DNA of 64,000 nt from the NCBI GenBank assembly GCA_023052935.1, contig CM041293.1, positions 175,575,600 to 175,639,599 of the forward strand. Reading direction: 5' to 3'. Position 1 is the stretch's first letter; every line of letters starts with the position of its first letter. The notes beneath the pieces were generated by a model. That model searched no databases. It had not been told where the DNA came from and was given only the letters and a program-made list of their open reading frames with translations. A program made the translations under genes and the position numbers. This stretch comes from Piezodorus guildinii. Taxonomy: Eukaryota; Arthropoda; Insecta; Hemiptera; Pentatomidae. Of this stretch, positions 49,301-55,525 are shown piece by piece.

Positions 49301-52035
49301 AAATTTATCGCATTATGACATAAATATAAGTTTCTGTGTCTGTTAATGGGTGTCAGTGCTGGATGTCTGATTTCTTTCCGTGGTTTCCTTCAGGCGGCGT
49401 CTCATGAAATATGCCACACTCAAAAAGCACTCCTTAACTTCCTTTCGTTTCGGGGTTCTTTCTTCATAATCAAGATATTTTTTAACACACAACACATTAT
49501 ATTACATTTCTAGCTTACTGCTATTCCTCCTCTTTGATATAGATGGGAAGGAAATCATATTAATATGATTTCCTTCCCATCTCTGAAAATAATATCAAAA
49601 TAATGGTTTAAAGTTTACCATTTTTAATTTATTTTTACAGGTTATTGATGATGCACGGAGCAGATCCTAATATCCGTGACAAGAAAACCCAGACACCGTA
49701 TGACCATGCGACAGACAAGACAATGAGGAATATATTTAGGAAATTTCGGGGCGAGTTTCCTGAAATGTACGATTACTCAAAGGTAAGTTTCGGTAATAGT
49801 ACTTTCTTGAAGGATGTGATGGTTAATGAATGTTAACTAAAATTATATACAAGAAGAGTTGGTTCAGATGGTGCAAAGTGGAATAAAATCAGTATTTATT
49901 GGCCAAAATTCTATTACTCTTGATCTAATTAAAGGCACGGTGTGGTCTAGTGGATAGAGCACTAGTTTGCTGTTCTCTGAGTCCTGGGTTCGAATCCCGG
50001 CTGTGGCAGAATATTATTTATTCTGTTAATTCAGTCAGTGGGTGACCCTCCTCGGGCAGACCCAGCCTCTACAAAGTGGGTACCCAAATTAATTGGGGGA
50101 AAATCTGATGGCTGAGCACAATCAAGGCCTTATCACCTCATTTCACGGCCGTTGGCCTAGAAACAGTATTAATCTCTATATGTACTGAGCCCAAGACTCT
50201 TCATGGGTTTTAGTGATACAGGTTTTCTTTTTTTTAAATCTAATTAAGATAAAATCATTTTTTTTTTTTCATTTATGAGTATAAGATGCCATTTATTATC
50301 ATATTTTGGTATCAAAATTTGATTGTTGCATACAATTTAAATGATCATACAAAGGATCAGCTTGTGTAGCAATAGGTAGAAATAATCGGGAGTCAGTAAT
50401 TTTTTTTTAATATTTTAATTTTGACGATGTTTCAGCTCAAACTTGGGCTACAAACATCAGAACAAAATAAATACGCATCAATATAATAATGAAAATTTTT
50501 GAATGTTTATTCGTCTTTAAAAACCTTTACATTAGTTTATACCCACATTGTTGGTCTTCTTCAGGGCTAAAAACTAACTTGATACAATATAAAGATTTCC
50601 GTTGAGAAATATTGTGAAATAAAACAAAACAATAATTTTATTTCTCTTGATAATATACATTTATATGTGTTTCTCTATAAAACCTTTCCTTGTTACTTTA
50701 TTGGTTTACAATAAATAATTAATCTTATTTTTGGTAAACATTTATTGACTACTGCCCAAACTACCCCATCCTTTATAATATACACATGATTAATTGTTCA
50801 ATATTTAATAAATACTTTCTTCTAGTTTATTTTTTTAATTCATTTACTGCATTCAATTTGAATATTTACTTTCAGTCTCATATTCCTGACGCTCTCACTG
50901 AGGAGTTGGAAGCCGAGATTGCGGAGAAGAAAAGACAAGCCAAAAAATTAAAGAGGCAAAAAGACAAAGAACGGAGGATCGCTGCGGAAACGAATAAGAG
51001 AGAAGATGATGAAAAGAAACGATTCTTGAAGTTGAGCGACAGGGAAAAGGTGGGTAACTTAAAAAAATTGGTGTTCTCATCAAACCACTTTCACTTACTG
51101 TTCTAGATAAAAATTTCAGAAATTTCTTGAACATATTGCTATCCAAATTTCTTCATGATGCTTACTTAAAATTGTGACAATTCGAATAATAAAGTTCTTT
51201 GAACAATATATAGTAAGGAAAACTATTGTGATCATGAACATTTTTAAACCTTGAGTCTAAATAACCAAGTGCCACAAAAAGGTCTGTGTGTATGTTGTAA
51301 GTTTATCACGAAAACGATAAGTTGTGTAAAACTGAAATTTCATATTTTAAGAGTGTCTATGCCTGAGATATTACAGCAACTTTTCTATCAAAATCTGCCA
51401 ACCAGAAGAACCACTTTGTACCATGCATTTTGCACTTTTTTTCACGATTTTCTCAAAAACGGCTCTAATGATTTTGATTAAACTCACTATATGGATGTAA
51501 AATTTAATGTGAAGTGATGAAGGTTTCATCCTGACAGGGCTAAAATGCCGATAGTTTAAATTTTCTCCCTATAAAGTACCCCAATTTCGTAGATTCGAAA
51601 AAATAAAACATACCATCTTATAAGCATTGATGAAAAACGGCTAAATATATAAGTTGGATGAATTTGATAATCAATTGAAAGAGAAAAGAGCTAAAGTATT
51701 TTTTAATGTATTTTTTTTTTTTAATATAAAAACCGTAATATATATGTATAACATACCGTTGGAAAGCTAAAGATTATAGAAAAAATATTATCTTTCACAT
51801 AAAATTGTGAAATGTAATGGAGAATTATGAATAGCAGATAAAATTAACTGATTGTTGCAGATAACAATTTTATATTGTTAAATTATTCAATCTAAAACGT
51901 ATGTTTCCAACTAAACTAAATATTCTTTAAACCTTTTTGAACTCTATTTATTAGTTGTTAAATTGATTTTAACAACCTAGGTAAGTGAAAGTCGTGTGTT
52001 GTCCACACCAGATTTTTATTTTAACTAATCAATTT

Positions 52036-52086
<51 letters not shown>

Positions 52087-52306
52087 CAATTCTGTACTGA
52101 TGCTCTTGAAAACTGTATTCTAGAGGGCACTGGCTGCAGAGAGAAGGGTCCTTTCAGCCGCAGGGAGACAAGGAGTTGTCCTATCTCGCTGTTACGACTG
52201 TGCGACCGACATTACTGGCAAAGTCCCATTCGAGTACAGTGACAAACGTTTCTGCTCGATGGCGTGCCTCAAGAAGCATAGGACGAAAGAGAAGAAACAA
52301 ACGTAA
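31232..52306 (+). CDS. ANKZF1: ANKZF1/Vms1, peptidyl-tRNA hydrolase of ribosome-associated quality control (12 exons)
   Basis: ANKZF1 (yeast Vms1) releases nascent chains from stalled 60S subunits in the cytosol and acts with p97/Cdc48 and on damaged mitochondria. The gene model has 12 exons with GT/AG borders and consistent phases, giving ~688 residues against 726 in human. In order: a C2H2 finger (YCSFC...H..HYKLDWHRYNLKQ, exon 2), the VLRF1 release-factor-like domain (exons 3-6) with the catalytic glutamine in GGTQSSKDGKG and LRRYNEQSHLQ, a basic linker, ankyrin repeats (exons 9-10, with HGADPNIRD), a lysine/arginine-rich coiled coil (exon 11), and a terminal C-x2-C...C-x3-C pair (exon 12). 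Exon 3 needs one extra base near 31820 to stay in frame. The large introns hold most of the transposons described here. Confidence 0.93.
31424..31624 (+). CDS. ANKZF1: ANKZF1 exon 2 (C2H2 zinc finger)
   Basis: Acceptor TATTTTCAG, donor GCAG|GTTTTT, phase 1 to phase 1. Encodes CSFCSAGFLDKHQQRAHYKL and DWHRYNLKQ, the most conserved N-terminal part of ANKZF1/Vms1. Confidence 0.9.
31724..31913 (+). CDS. ANKZF1: ANKZF1 exon 3 (contains a 1-nt frameshift)
   Basis: Begins DDVSSISGSESESD in the expected frame. After SSKEDAR the conserved continuation (PHRPKIESLFNNSSGQ, VISVHRCLL) is in another frame, equivalent to one missing base near 31815-31825. The 190-nt length becomes phase-consistent with exon 4 only if one base is restored. 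Donor AAG|GTGATA. Confidence 0.8.
32000..32114 (+). CDS. ANKZF1: ANKZF1 exon 4
   Basis: Acceptor TTTTTGTCAG, donor AAAG|GTAACT. Encodes TWLIVMMGGGHFAAGLFKG, the core strand of the VLRF1 domain. Reading on into the intron is possible but does not match the family. Confidence 0.92.
32390..32515 (+). repeat. Unclassified repeat shared with 37060-37145
   Basis: AAATTTGAGGACTTACACTT, CAAGATACGTGGAGCCC and the CCGTCTGTCTGCC block recur with substitutions at about 37066-37145, both in ANKZF1 introns. The family is not identified; it may be Helitron-related. Confidence 0.5.
32571..32926 (+). mobile_element. SINE-A copy, diverged
   Basis: A diverged tRNA-like head (CATGGTCTACATAAGAGC, GATCGAACCCCGGCTG) is followed by the SINE-A body (GTATGGAGACCCTTCTGG, AAGTGGGTACCCAAAACTGG) and the TGCAGGTTC plus T-rich tail. 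Compared with 33053-33361 it is older. Confidence 0.75.
33053..33361 (+). mobile_element. SINE-A copy (tRNA-derived), full length
   Basis: The head has an A-box (TGGTCTAGTGGGTAGAGCG) and a B-box (GGTTCTAATCC). The body runs to CGTTGGCCTAGAAACAG and ends TGGTACAGG plus a T run. Flanks show an imperfect duplication (CTTACTAAGAAC / CTTAATAGAAC). Confidence 0.82.
33778..33926 (+). CDS. ANKZF1: ANKZF1 exon 5 (catalytic glutamine)
   Basis: Acceptor TTTCTTAG, donor TTACAG|GTGTTT. Encodes VLHKTFHSYTVRSKQGGTQS with the glutamine of the GxxQ-type hydrolysis loop, then SAGASLRRYNE. Confidence 0.93.
34246..34895 (+). mobile_element. HINE repeat copy 9, 3'-truncated
   Basis: Starts TCTGTTGTGCGCAACACACG and follows the family consensus to the block near 34750. 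There it has the same GGCGATGACAGCG insert as copy 8, then repeats an upstream block and stops. Confidence 0.7.
34896..35100 (-). mobile_element. Foldback-type element with hammerhead-like motif, partial
   Basis: It shares GCTTACTGCTATTCGTC and the CGTTTCGGGGTTGTTTCTCC motif with the elements at 49400-49580 and 59850-60165. On the minus strand the motif reads TTGAGAATGG...CCCCGAAACGTTGA: right spacing, but two conserved core bases differ. Confidence 0.5.
35101..35700. other. ANKZF1 intron 5 segment, possible transposon remnant
   Basis: A 29-residue frame at 35104-35193 begins MDQDVPSTSEADSNKTKK, a composition common at transposase N-termini, but nothing recognisable follows. No firm assignment. 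Confidence 0.25.
35709..35934 (+). CDS. ANKZF1: ANKZF1 exon 6 (end of VLRF1 domain)
   Basis: Acceptor CAATTTAG, donor TACG|GTAATT. Encodes HIQDLMKAWAP, NTGILFGG and LLRGDPRVRTIPFPTRRATF, all matching vertebrate ANKZF1. Codon GC content is high compared with the rest of the window. Confidence 0.93.
36305..36955 (-). mobile_element. Helitron remnant (5' terminus + helicase C-terminus)
   Basis: On the minus strand, 36305-36412 encodes GQLYVACSRVAKPSSLFVLT...CDCFCRN and a stop, the C-terminal motif of Pif1-type helicases such as the Helitron Rep/Hel protein. About 540 bp upstream on that strand is TCTAATATATAAAATTCGCG followed by a CCGATTTTCATGAAA block, a sequence type I associate with insect Helitron 5' ends. 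The helicase body is missing. The pairing of the two parts into one element is inferred. Confidence 0.55.
37598..37813 (+). CDS. ANKZF1: ANKZF1 exon 7 (linker)
   Basis: Acceptor TTATACAG, donor GGAG|GTATGT. Low-complexity Ser/Lys/Pro-rich linker (KKWTKTSDSSPKGSPRKSN-like), with no domain; placed by phase continuity. Confidence 0.8.
38105..40807 (-). CDS. Jockey-like ORF2: endonuclease + reverse transcriptase, intact
   Basis: 900 residues without a stop. The N-terminal APE-type endonuclease shows LLWNANGL, LLTETHFT (catalytic Glu), GGDYNAKHQRWG and SSDHSPVLLSL (terminal Asp-His). The RT domain has SSYRPISLLPIMGKILERLI, GVFLDVEQAFDRVWH, SAGVPQGSILGP and the catalytic STYADDTCVLS, then LGLLLDKRLTW. 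There is no RNase H, as in Jockey. Its ATG overlaps the ORF1 stop as ATGA, suggesting coupled reinitiation. All catalytic motifs are intact, so the enzyme could be functional if expressed. Confidence 0.93.
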   Translation of the reverse strand: MSVKPLAILLWNANGLHNHRDELDIFLHDNHIDIALLTETHFTQRSRFYIRDYITYRTDHPDNTAHAGSGILIHKSIPHSLVPSTPTDAIQSTSLIISARPFHVTLAAVYCPPGNSISHTLLNSFFLSLGPRFIAGGDYNAKHQRWGCRTSNTRGNILSAISNSNSYSILSPMNPTYWPTSLKKRPDILDIFVTSQLSSSQTIVKSLNDLSSDHSPVLLSLHSNFIPIPSPPKLIIGRVNWDGFRTDLETRLDLTIPLKTKTDVDSAVDKLTDSIRTSIFDNTTNTNANINNPQQTNLPQHIRILLREKRKARSKWHKTRYPGDKTYYTKLTNKLKIEIKNFKIQNLLSMTEKLTTTDKSLWTTTKKLLNFKDFNHPLLNESQSWTRTDEEKSQTFAQHLFKTYNPHPDILNQHHLECIETELDVPLQLTLPPKAFHPSEILNLIHRLPSRKAPGNDLITAHILKQLPRKAILFLTYIYNATLRTTYFPDSWKLSIVKMIPKPKKPLELPSSYRPISLLPIMGKILERLILKRLYPILELNHIIPDHQFGFRASHSTIQQCHRVVDVVSSALERGLYCTGVFLDVEQAFDRVWHPGLLYKLRKFLHPTYFLILQSYLSDRTFKINHNSSYSSTFTQSAGVPQGSILGPILYTVYTADIPTHPNTFLSTYADDTCVLSVNNDPSIASQNLQSHIRDLEVWCQNWRIKINSNKSHQITFTLRRKPMTSCPTVSFNDIPLVPVEQIRYLGLLLDKRLTWNPHTRLKRQETARRFRLLQHLLDRRSNLSLYYKRLIYMTIIRPIWTYGVELWGSTKPSNSSRIQSLQSKILRKILNAPYFVTNKIIHKDLNVPYVADLACTRYHSFHEKLHSHSNPLVSILASTSIPDNPPRRLKRRWPRDLLV
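40804..42153 (-). pseudogene. Jockey-like ORF1 (gag-like, three zinc knuckles), broken
   Basis: The main frame (40804-41850 and slightly upstream) has VVLRGLHSTTPTEAIKRGLE (PRE_C2HC domain), then three cysteine/histidine knuckles (CTKCQNLGHTKSYC, CVKCAGPHSSDTC, CALCGEAHPASYKGC), a Pro/Gln-rich region and the stop overlapping ORF2. The N-terminal portion (41892-42153) is in another frame: after KKLIQYLN there is a TAA, then YDFHCYQL before a shift of one base into PVEAYRVVLRG. So ORF1 has one stop and one frameshift near 41860-41894, in and beside an A run. ORF1 proteins bind the element's RNA. Confidence 0.8.
42154..42404. other. ANKZF1 intron 7, between Jockey LINE and HINE
   Basis: Host intron sequence after the right target duplication. 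The open frame that continues from ORF1 past 42153 is chance read-through into the flank. Confidence 0.5.
42405..43362 (+). mobile_element. HINE repeat copy 10, composite (two 3' ends)
   Basis: 5' end TCTGGTGCAGGCAAAACACG. A first 3' end with the palindrome occurs at 42698-42714, and a second complete 3' end at 43337-43362. Between them the internal block restarts (AAAAATTACATTAAAAAAAT). A (CA)n-type expansion (43165-43228) interrupts the conserved CACACAGACC motif. Two overlapping units were fused or inserted. Confidence 0.75.
43831..43974 (+). CDS. ANKZF1: ANKZF1 exon 8 (basic linker)
   Basis: Acceptor CAAAATTAG, donor AAAG|GTTTGC. Encodes an acidic stretch followed by KKGKPKKKKRE, similar to the basic RRRRKRNKKEK segment of the human protein. 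Confidence 0.85.
44031..44320 (+). mobile_element. SINE-B reference copy with 11-bp target duplication
   Basis: A 290-bp unit flanked by AAATTTTAATA (44020-44030 and 44321-44331). The head has TGGGTGGCTAGCGTAACAGC and the B-box GGGTTCAAACCC. The body holds GCCGTCCTTCGGAGGGGACG and CCTGTGCGATGTCAGG; the tail ends GACGTTAAACGAATAAACAA with an (ACAA)n repeat instead of poly(A). A tRNA-derived Pol III SINE mobilised by a LINE is the natural reading. Confidence 0.92.
44332..45348. other. ANKZF1 intron 8, nothing firmly recognised
   Basis: AT-rich; some stretches near 44400-44700 look like old repeat sequence, but I cannot assign them to a family. Confidence 0.45.
45349..46235 (-). mobile_element. 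Mariner deletion derivative, copy d
   Basis: Left terminus TTGGGTTGTGTCTCATG after TA; the right terminus stops at ACGGACATTTCA and lacks the last bases. The minus strand has KELGYEVFPHPPYSPDLYPT (45453-45689) and a damaged HTH part. It has the same central deletion as copies a, b, c and e. Confidence 0.83.
46262..46430 (-). mobile_element. Short HINE-related fragment
   Basis: TTTTTACTTTCACTTATATA and GCAATACTTTCCTTCACTAT resemble HINE termini but the middle differs. Possibly a distant family member. Confidence 0.35.
46540..46805 (+). mobile_element. SINE-B copy, 5'-damaged
   Basis: Body and tail follow the 44031-44320 copy (GGTGGTCCCGAGCCTG, GGACTCCCACTGTAATATCC, GTATTAAATGAATAAA). A tail-only fragment is also at 47555-47622. 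Confidence 0.75.
46893..47100 (+). CDS. ANKZF1: ANKZF1 exon 9 (first ankyrin region)
   Basis: Acceptor TTATTTTAG. The donor is GTAAG|GTCATT rather than the stronger-looking upstream GCT|GTAAGG, because only this junction gives GDAV-R-LLMMHGADP in frame with exon 10. Encodes VQELWNAIHSSCLEGDFEKL and GETILHNMSATG. Confidence 0.85.
47395..47465. repeat. (AAAAT)n simple repeat
   Basis: Runs of AAAAT and AAATA units in ANKZF1 intron 9. Confidence 0.85.
48455..48495 (-). ncRNA. Hammerhead ribozyme motif of a Penelope-like element
   Basis: On the minus strand: CTGAAGA (48491-48485), a stem II with GAGGC/GCCCC and a 7-nt loop, GAAA (48466-48463), a two-pair stem III (AC/GU), then the cleavage triplet GUC ending at 48459. 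Stem I is AATT (48495-48492) with AATT (48458-48455). Every conserved core position of a type I hammerhead is present. A PLE GIY-YIG endonuclease remnant lies about 460 bp upstream on the same strand, the arrangement known for PLEs, whose terminal repeats carry hammerheads. Confidence 0.65.
48957..49252 (-). pseudogene. Penelope-like element GIY-YIG endonuclease remnant
   Basis: The minus strand reads MKDKIDKDNKLNTIYKINCK, NCP, a stop, then VYIGETSKMLKTRINQHSSN, TTTLSNHNIINKHSFDFEKT and ILITEQKGKNLESIY. This follows the PLE endonuclease pattern: a YKI-C-x2-C start, YIGxT, R-x2-H and the H-x-FDFE-x-T-x-IL tail. One in-frame TAA sits where PLEs usually have Lys. Upstream RT is not recognisable. 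PLEs are retroelements; this copy is a 5'-deleted fossil in ANKZF1 intron 9. Confidence 0.75.
49400..49600. mobile_element. Foldback-type element fragment
   Basis: Shares CACTCAAAAAGCACTCCTTA, CGTTTCGGGGTTCTTTC and AGCTTACTGCTATTC with 34896-35100 and 59850-60165. A small perfect palindrome (GATGGGAAGGAAATCATATT and its complement) is centred near 49562. Confidence 0.5.
49641..49782 (+). CDS. ANKZF1: ANKZF1 exon 10 (second ankyrin repeat)
   Basis: Acceptor TTTTTACAG, donor CAAAG|GTAAGT. Encodes LLMMHGADPNIRDKKTQTPY and TMRNIFRKFRGEFPEMYDY, matching the human DKSTRNEFRRF...YDYNKA region. Confidence 0.92.
49934..50237 (+). mobile_element. SINE-A copy with 10-bp target duplication
   Basis: Flanked by ATCTAATTAA (49923-49932 and 50238-50247). 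Head with A-box TGGTCTAGTGGATAGAGC and B-box GGTTCGAATCC; body and TACAGGTTTTC(T)n end as in 33053-33361. A true tRNA gene is excluded because no acceptor stem closes around it. Confidence 0.9.
50375..50475 (-). mobile_element. Remnant of the foldback/hammerhead element
   Basis: AATAATCGGGAGTCAGTAATT matches the arm of 56752-56974. The minus strand centre reads CTGATGTTTGTAGCCC...GAGCTGAAACATCGTC, a decayed hammerhead-like motif. Confidence 0.5.
50876..51049 (+). CDS. ANKZF1: ANKZF1 exon 11 (coiled coil)
   Basis: Acceptor ACTTTCAG, donor AAAAG|GTGGGT. Encodes a charged helix (AEIAEKKRQAKKLKRQKDKE) ending FLKLSDREK. This corresponds to the p97-binding/coiled-coil region before the human LSDREKRALAAERR. 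Confidence 0.92.
51206..52018 (-). mobile_element. HINE repeat copy 12
   Basis: From ATATATAGTAAGGAAAACTA to the 5' end (complement of TTGTCCACACCAGATTTTT), with subterminal GTAAGTGAAAGT near 51980. It lies antisense in ANKZF1 intron 11. Confidence 0.75.
52037..52083. repeat. (TA)n microsatellite
   Basis: About 23 TA units, 40 bp before the ANKZF1 exon 12 acceptor. Confidence 0.95.
52124..52306 (+). CDS. ANKZF1: ANKZF1 exon 12 (C-terminal Cys cluster, stop)
   Basis: Acceptor TGTATTCTAG. Encodes RALAAERRVLSAAG, then CYDCATDITGKVPFEYSDKR and FCSMACLKKH, and ends at TAA. AT-rich sequence with AATAAA-like signals follows at about 52508 and 52562. Confidence 0.93.
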   Translation, partial: RALAAERRVLSAAGRQGVVLSRCYDCATDITGKVPFEYSDKRFCSMACLKKHRTKEKKQT

Positions 52307-52645
52307 CAGATCCATTCAGAAGAAAACAAGACAGTCTTTGGACCAAATATTTATAAGTTATCTTACGATACCTGTATATTTATTGTACCAATTCGGTTTT
52401 ATTATTAAAATGTGTTTCGGTATGGTATTTTTTATGATATTAAAGTAATTTTTTTTTTTTTTTATGTATGTATGTATGTATTAAATTATTTGTACATATT
52501 TAAAAAAATAAATAAATTTTTATGATTTATAACTTTATTATGGTTGTACTTAATTAAAACAACAATAAAATAATAAAATTTTGGCCCTTTTTTTCTTTCA
52601 GCCTCGCTGTTTTTTTTTTCGCAAATGTTATATACGAATATAACT

Positions 52646-52900
52646 TTAAATTTTCAATGTGGGCCACACCAACACAGCTTTTTTGACTCAGAGCGTTTCG
52701 ATAAAGCCCCAACACTATAAAAATGTAGGTAAAACCTGAGTTTTTTCATGTAAACCAAAATAGTATTCTGGCCAGATGTGCTATCTTTATTTGCAACATT
52801 TATGTTTTTAGAGTGCTCCCGCTGGGTAGCTTCTCTCATGTCTTGTTCATGCCTATTTTCTTTTAGCCTATTTACTAGATGTGTTGTATAACACAGTTGT
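52646..52900 (-). pseudogene. Possible second PLE endonuclease remnant
   Basis: The minus strand gives CYTTHLVNRLKENRHEQDMR, then EHSKNINVANKDSTSGQNTI and LVYMKKLRFYL. This resembles the GIY-YIG domain tail of PLEs (T-x-L-xx-RL-xx-H ... H ... F-x-NT-x-IL). The YIG motif itself is not seen, so the call is tentative. It sits just 3' of ANKZF1. Confidence 0.35.
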
Positions 52901-52924
52901 ACATATCAATAAGTAATTAAAAGA

Positions 52925-52985
52925 AGTTTGTATGATTCTTAAGGGACTACGTCCCAGAATTAAATCTTTTTCTAAAAAACCCGCT
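52925..52985 (+). mobile_element. CR1/L2-like LINE 3' terminus
   Basis: Hairpin GGGAC-TAC-GTCCC followed by AGAATTAAA, the family signature seen at 432-517. Confidence 0.5.
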
Positions 52986-53364
52986 AGTGATTATAAAAAA
53001 GAAAAATAGGAATTTTACCCATAAATACTCCTATAACTCAGTTACTTTTAATATTCTGTTGTTTATTTCCAATGTTAGGGCATTCATGCTAAGAGCAATA
53101 AATTATCAAAACGTAGTTTCTAAATGGTATGTCCTAGTTACAAATGTTATATAAGAAATAAAATATGTTCTCCAGTGAATTTCTGATGAGGAAACTGCTG
53201 CCAAATTTTTGATCCAAAAATTTCCAAATTTTTGAGGGGGAAAATATATACAAGACAACCATAAATCTCCAGCAAAAAGATATATCCATGTCAAAATCAG
53301 GTATGCCACACAAATATATAATAATTAAACATCATCATCATAACGAGAGAGTTGAACAGAGCTA

Positions 53365-54274
53365 TTGGGTTGTGTCACATGAAATGTCCGTTTTCAAGGT
53401 AAAGGATTTTTATTAAAAATGCGATATGAAAACAAGATAATTTTATTCGAAGTATTTACCTTCTTTTTCTACACATTTTGCCCAACGTGACACCAACTTT
53501 TTTATCCTCGAACTGAAAAACAGCTTTGAAGTGAAACAAAAACTGAAAACGCACTTTTCACTTGATCATCATTTTCAAAAGTTTTCCTTTGACGAAGTTG
53601 TCTAAATTCCTGAACAGGTGGTAACTGTGGAGACAAGTCGTGAGAATATAGTGGGTGCGAAGAACTGCGTAGCCAGTTCTTTCAATTTTGCACGGTATGT
53701 TTTGAAACATGGGGTTTTGCTGCCGCTCTGTGAGATCATGAGGTACCCATGTATCGAGCTTTTTTACTTTCCCAATACACTTTAAATGTCTGGAACGGTA
53801 GATGCACTTGCATTTAGTTGTGCTGAGAGCCCTTTAACTGTTTGGTAGGGGTTTCCTTCTACTGTGTTTGAGGACATCGTTGTCTATTACGGACGGAGGT
53901 CTTCCTCGGGGCAAGTTTTCCAAGTCGGTATCCCGAGCTGAAAACTTAGCAAACCAATGGCGAATAGCCCGTTCATTAACACTCCCTTCCCCAAAGGTCT
54001 TGCAAATATTTCTAGCGGCCTCAGCTGCTGAATGGCCGAGTTTAAACTCGTACAAAAATACTACTCGAAAATCGCGTGTTTCCATGTTCATATTTGGAGA
54101 TAGACTAAAAAGTGGGTAATTGATTGGGAAGCTAATGTTTATAATACAAAGGTAGAGGATTAGTAACTGTTTACTTTAAATATGTAAACATTCGGAAGAA
54201 AACAACAGAGACCTGCAAAATCCTTTATGTATTTCAGAAACTATAAAAACGGACATTTCATGTGAAACAATGGA
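53365..54274 (-). mobile_element. Mariner deletion derivative, copy e
   Basis: Left terminus TTGGGTTGTGTCACATG after TA; the right terminus ends GTGAAACAA with the last bases changed. The HTH frame (53834-54091) is well kept: MNMETRDFRVVFLYEFKLGH, RAIRHWFAKF, DLENLPRGRPPSVIDNDVL. Many single-base deletions are in the C-terminal half. The central deletion is the same as in the other copies. Confidence 0.85.
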
Positions 54275-54411
54275 TATTATTGGGAAGACAATTGGAGTAG
54301 CAGGCAAGAACTAAACAAACAGATAGGAAAACGTAAATGTTAGCTTAATCGTTTACAATAAAAAATTATGATTTGATCAAGAAATAAAACGGAAAGAAAT
54401 ATTCCTTTTAA

Positions 54412-54658
54412 TCCTTTAGCGTCCATTGACTACTATAGTAGCTTTGCTTCTCTATCGTTCAAGTCCGTTAGCTACAGTAGTAGCTCTGTTTCTAGAGCCA
54501 TCTAATGGTCTGGTTGGCAATGTGATGTAAGGTATTAATTAACAAATAGAACATAATAGCCGAGTCAAAAAGTAGTCAGTCCAGGGGGCACAGTTGCCTT
54601 CTTCACCAGCTGGTCCAGCAAGCCAGCTCTACCTCCTCTGTAGTACGACGCTAAAGGG
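54412..54658. mobile_element. piggyBac-type MITE, 247 bp
   Basis: Ends (T)CCTTTAGCGTC and GACGCTAAAGGG are inverted, and TTAA flanks both sides (54408-54411 and 54659-54662), the piggyBac target duplication. A subterminal palindrome (ACTACTATAGTAG) and similar AGTAGTAGCT motifs follow. It has no coding capacity. Confidence 0.85.
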
Positions 54659-54674
54659 TTAAAGTGTGTCAATG

Positions 54675-55305
54675 TTTTAAATAATAAAATTTGTATTCCT
54701 TCATCAGAGCAAAGCAGAACAAGACAATAAGAAACCCTATAAAATTACAGAAACAATGAAGAACTTGTCACATAAAAATATTTTAAAAATTGAGACGTTT
54801 ATTTCCAAAAGTACTAATCCATTCTAGGAAATTTTACAGGAGGCGCGAAAATCACTAATTATTACATTATTAAATTAGCTAATTTGATTCTTTTCGCATT
54901 AAAATCTAGAATTGTTTTTTAGTATATTAATAACATCATATTAAAGATAGTAAATGAGATGTTTTGATATAATTTGGAACGAAATTAAATGTGTAATTAT
55001 TTCCTTAAGAAATAATTATATTTCTAAATTCTTTATAAAGGGCTTGGGTGTTCATTAGATAAAATCAAATAGGAGATTTAGATATAACTAATTGATGAGA
55101 ATACAAATATGTAAAAAAATCAATTTTGTAAAAAATGTCCTTTAGTACTTTTTGGAAATCAACGTCTCAATTGTTGAGGAGCATGTGAAAAGTTGAAAGA
55201 TATGATAGAAGCTAATAATAACTAAGTAAAGGCCATGGCTTGGTGATAGTGAATTATCATACACATTCACATACTTTCAACGCAACGTATTATAAAAATA
55301 TTCAA
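54675..55305. other. Interval without recognised features
   Basis: AT-rich, no exon, no repeat family I can place. Confidence 0.45.
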
Positions 55306-55314
55306 GTACCGGAA

Positions 55315-55525
55315 AGAAGGAATTAGTCCAGATGGCGGTCAGTAAATGAAACAACTAAATAGTTTCAACTATTTATTGCTTGCCAACGTTTCGACCCCCC
55401 TTGTGGGTCACATCAGGATGCATGATGGGCAGAATAGAAACTAGGTCTGTTGGCAAGCAATAAATAGTTGGAGTTATTAAGTTGTTTCATTTTCTGACTG
55501 CCATCCGGACTAATTCCTTCCAGTA
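55315..55525. mobile_element. Foldback element with hammerhead-like centre
   Basis: Arms of about 80 bp (55315-55390 and 55440-55525) are inverted copies (GGAATTAGTCC ... GTTTCA, AACTATTTATTGCTTGCCAA). The loop on the minus strand holds CTGATGTGACCCACAAGG followed by GGTCGAAACGTTGGC: stem II GACCC/GGGTC and GAAAC-GUU are present, but conserved A9 is replaced or missing, so cleavage is doubtful. Confidence 0.7.
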
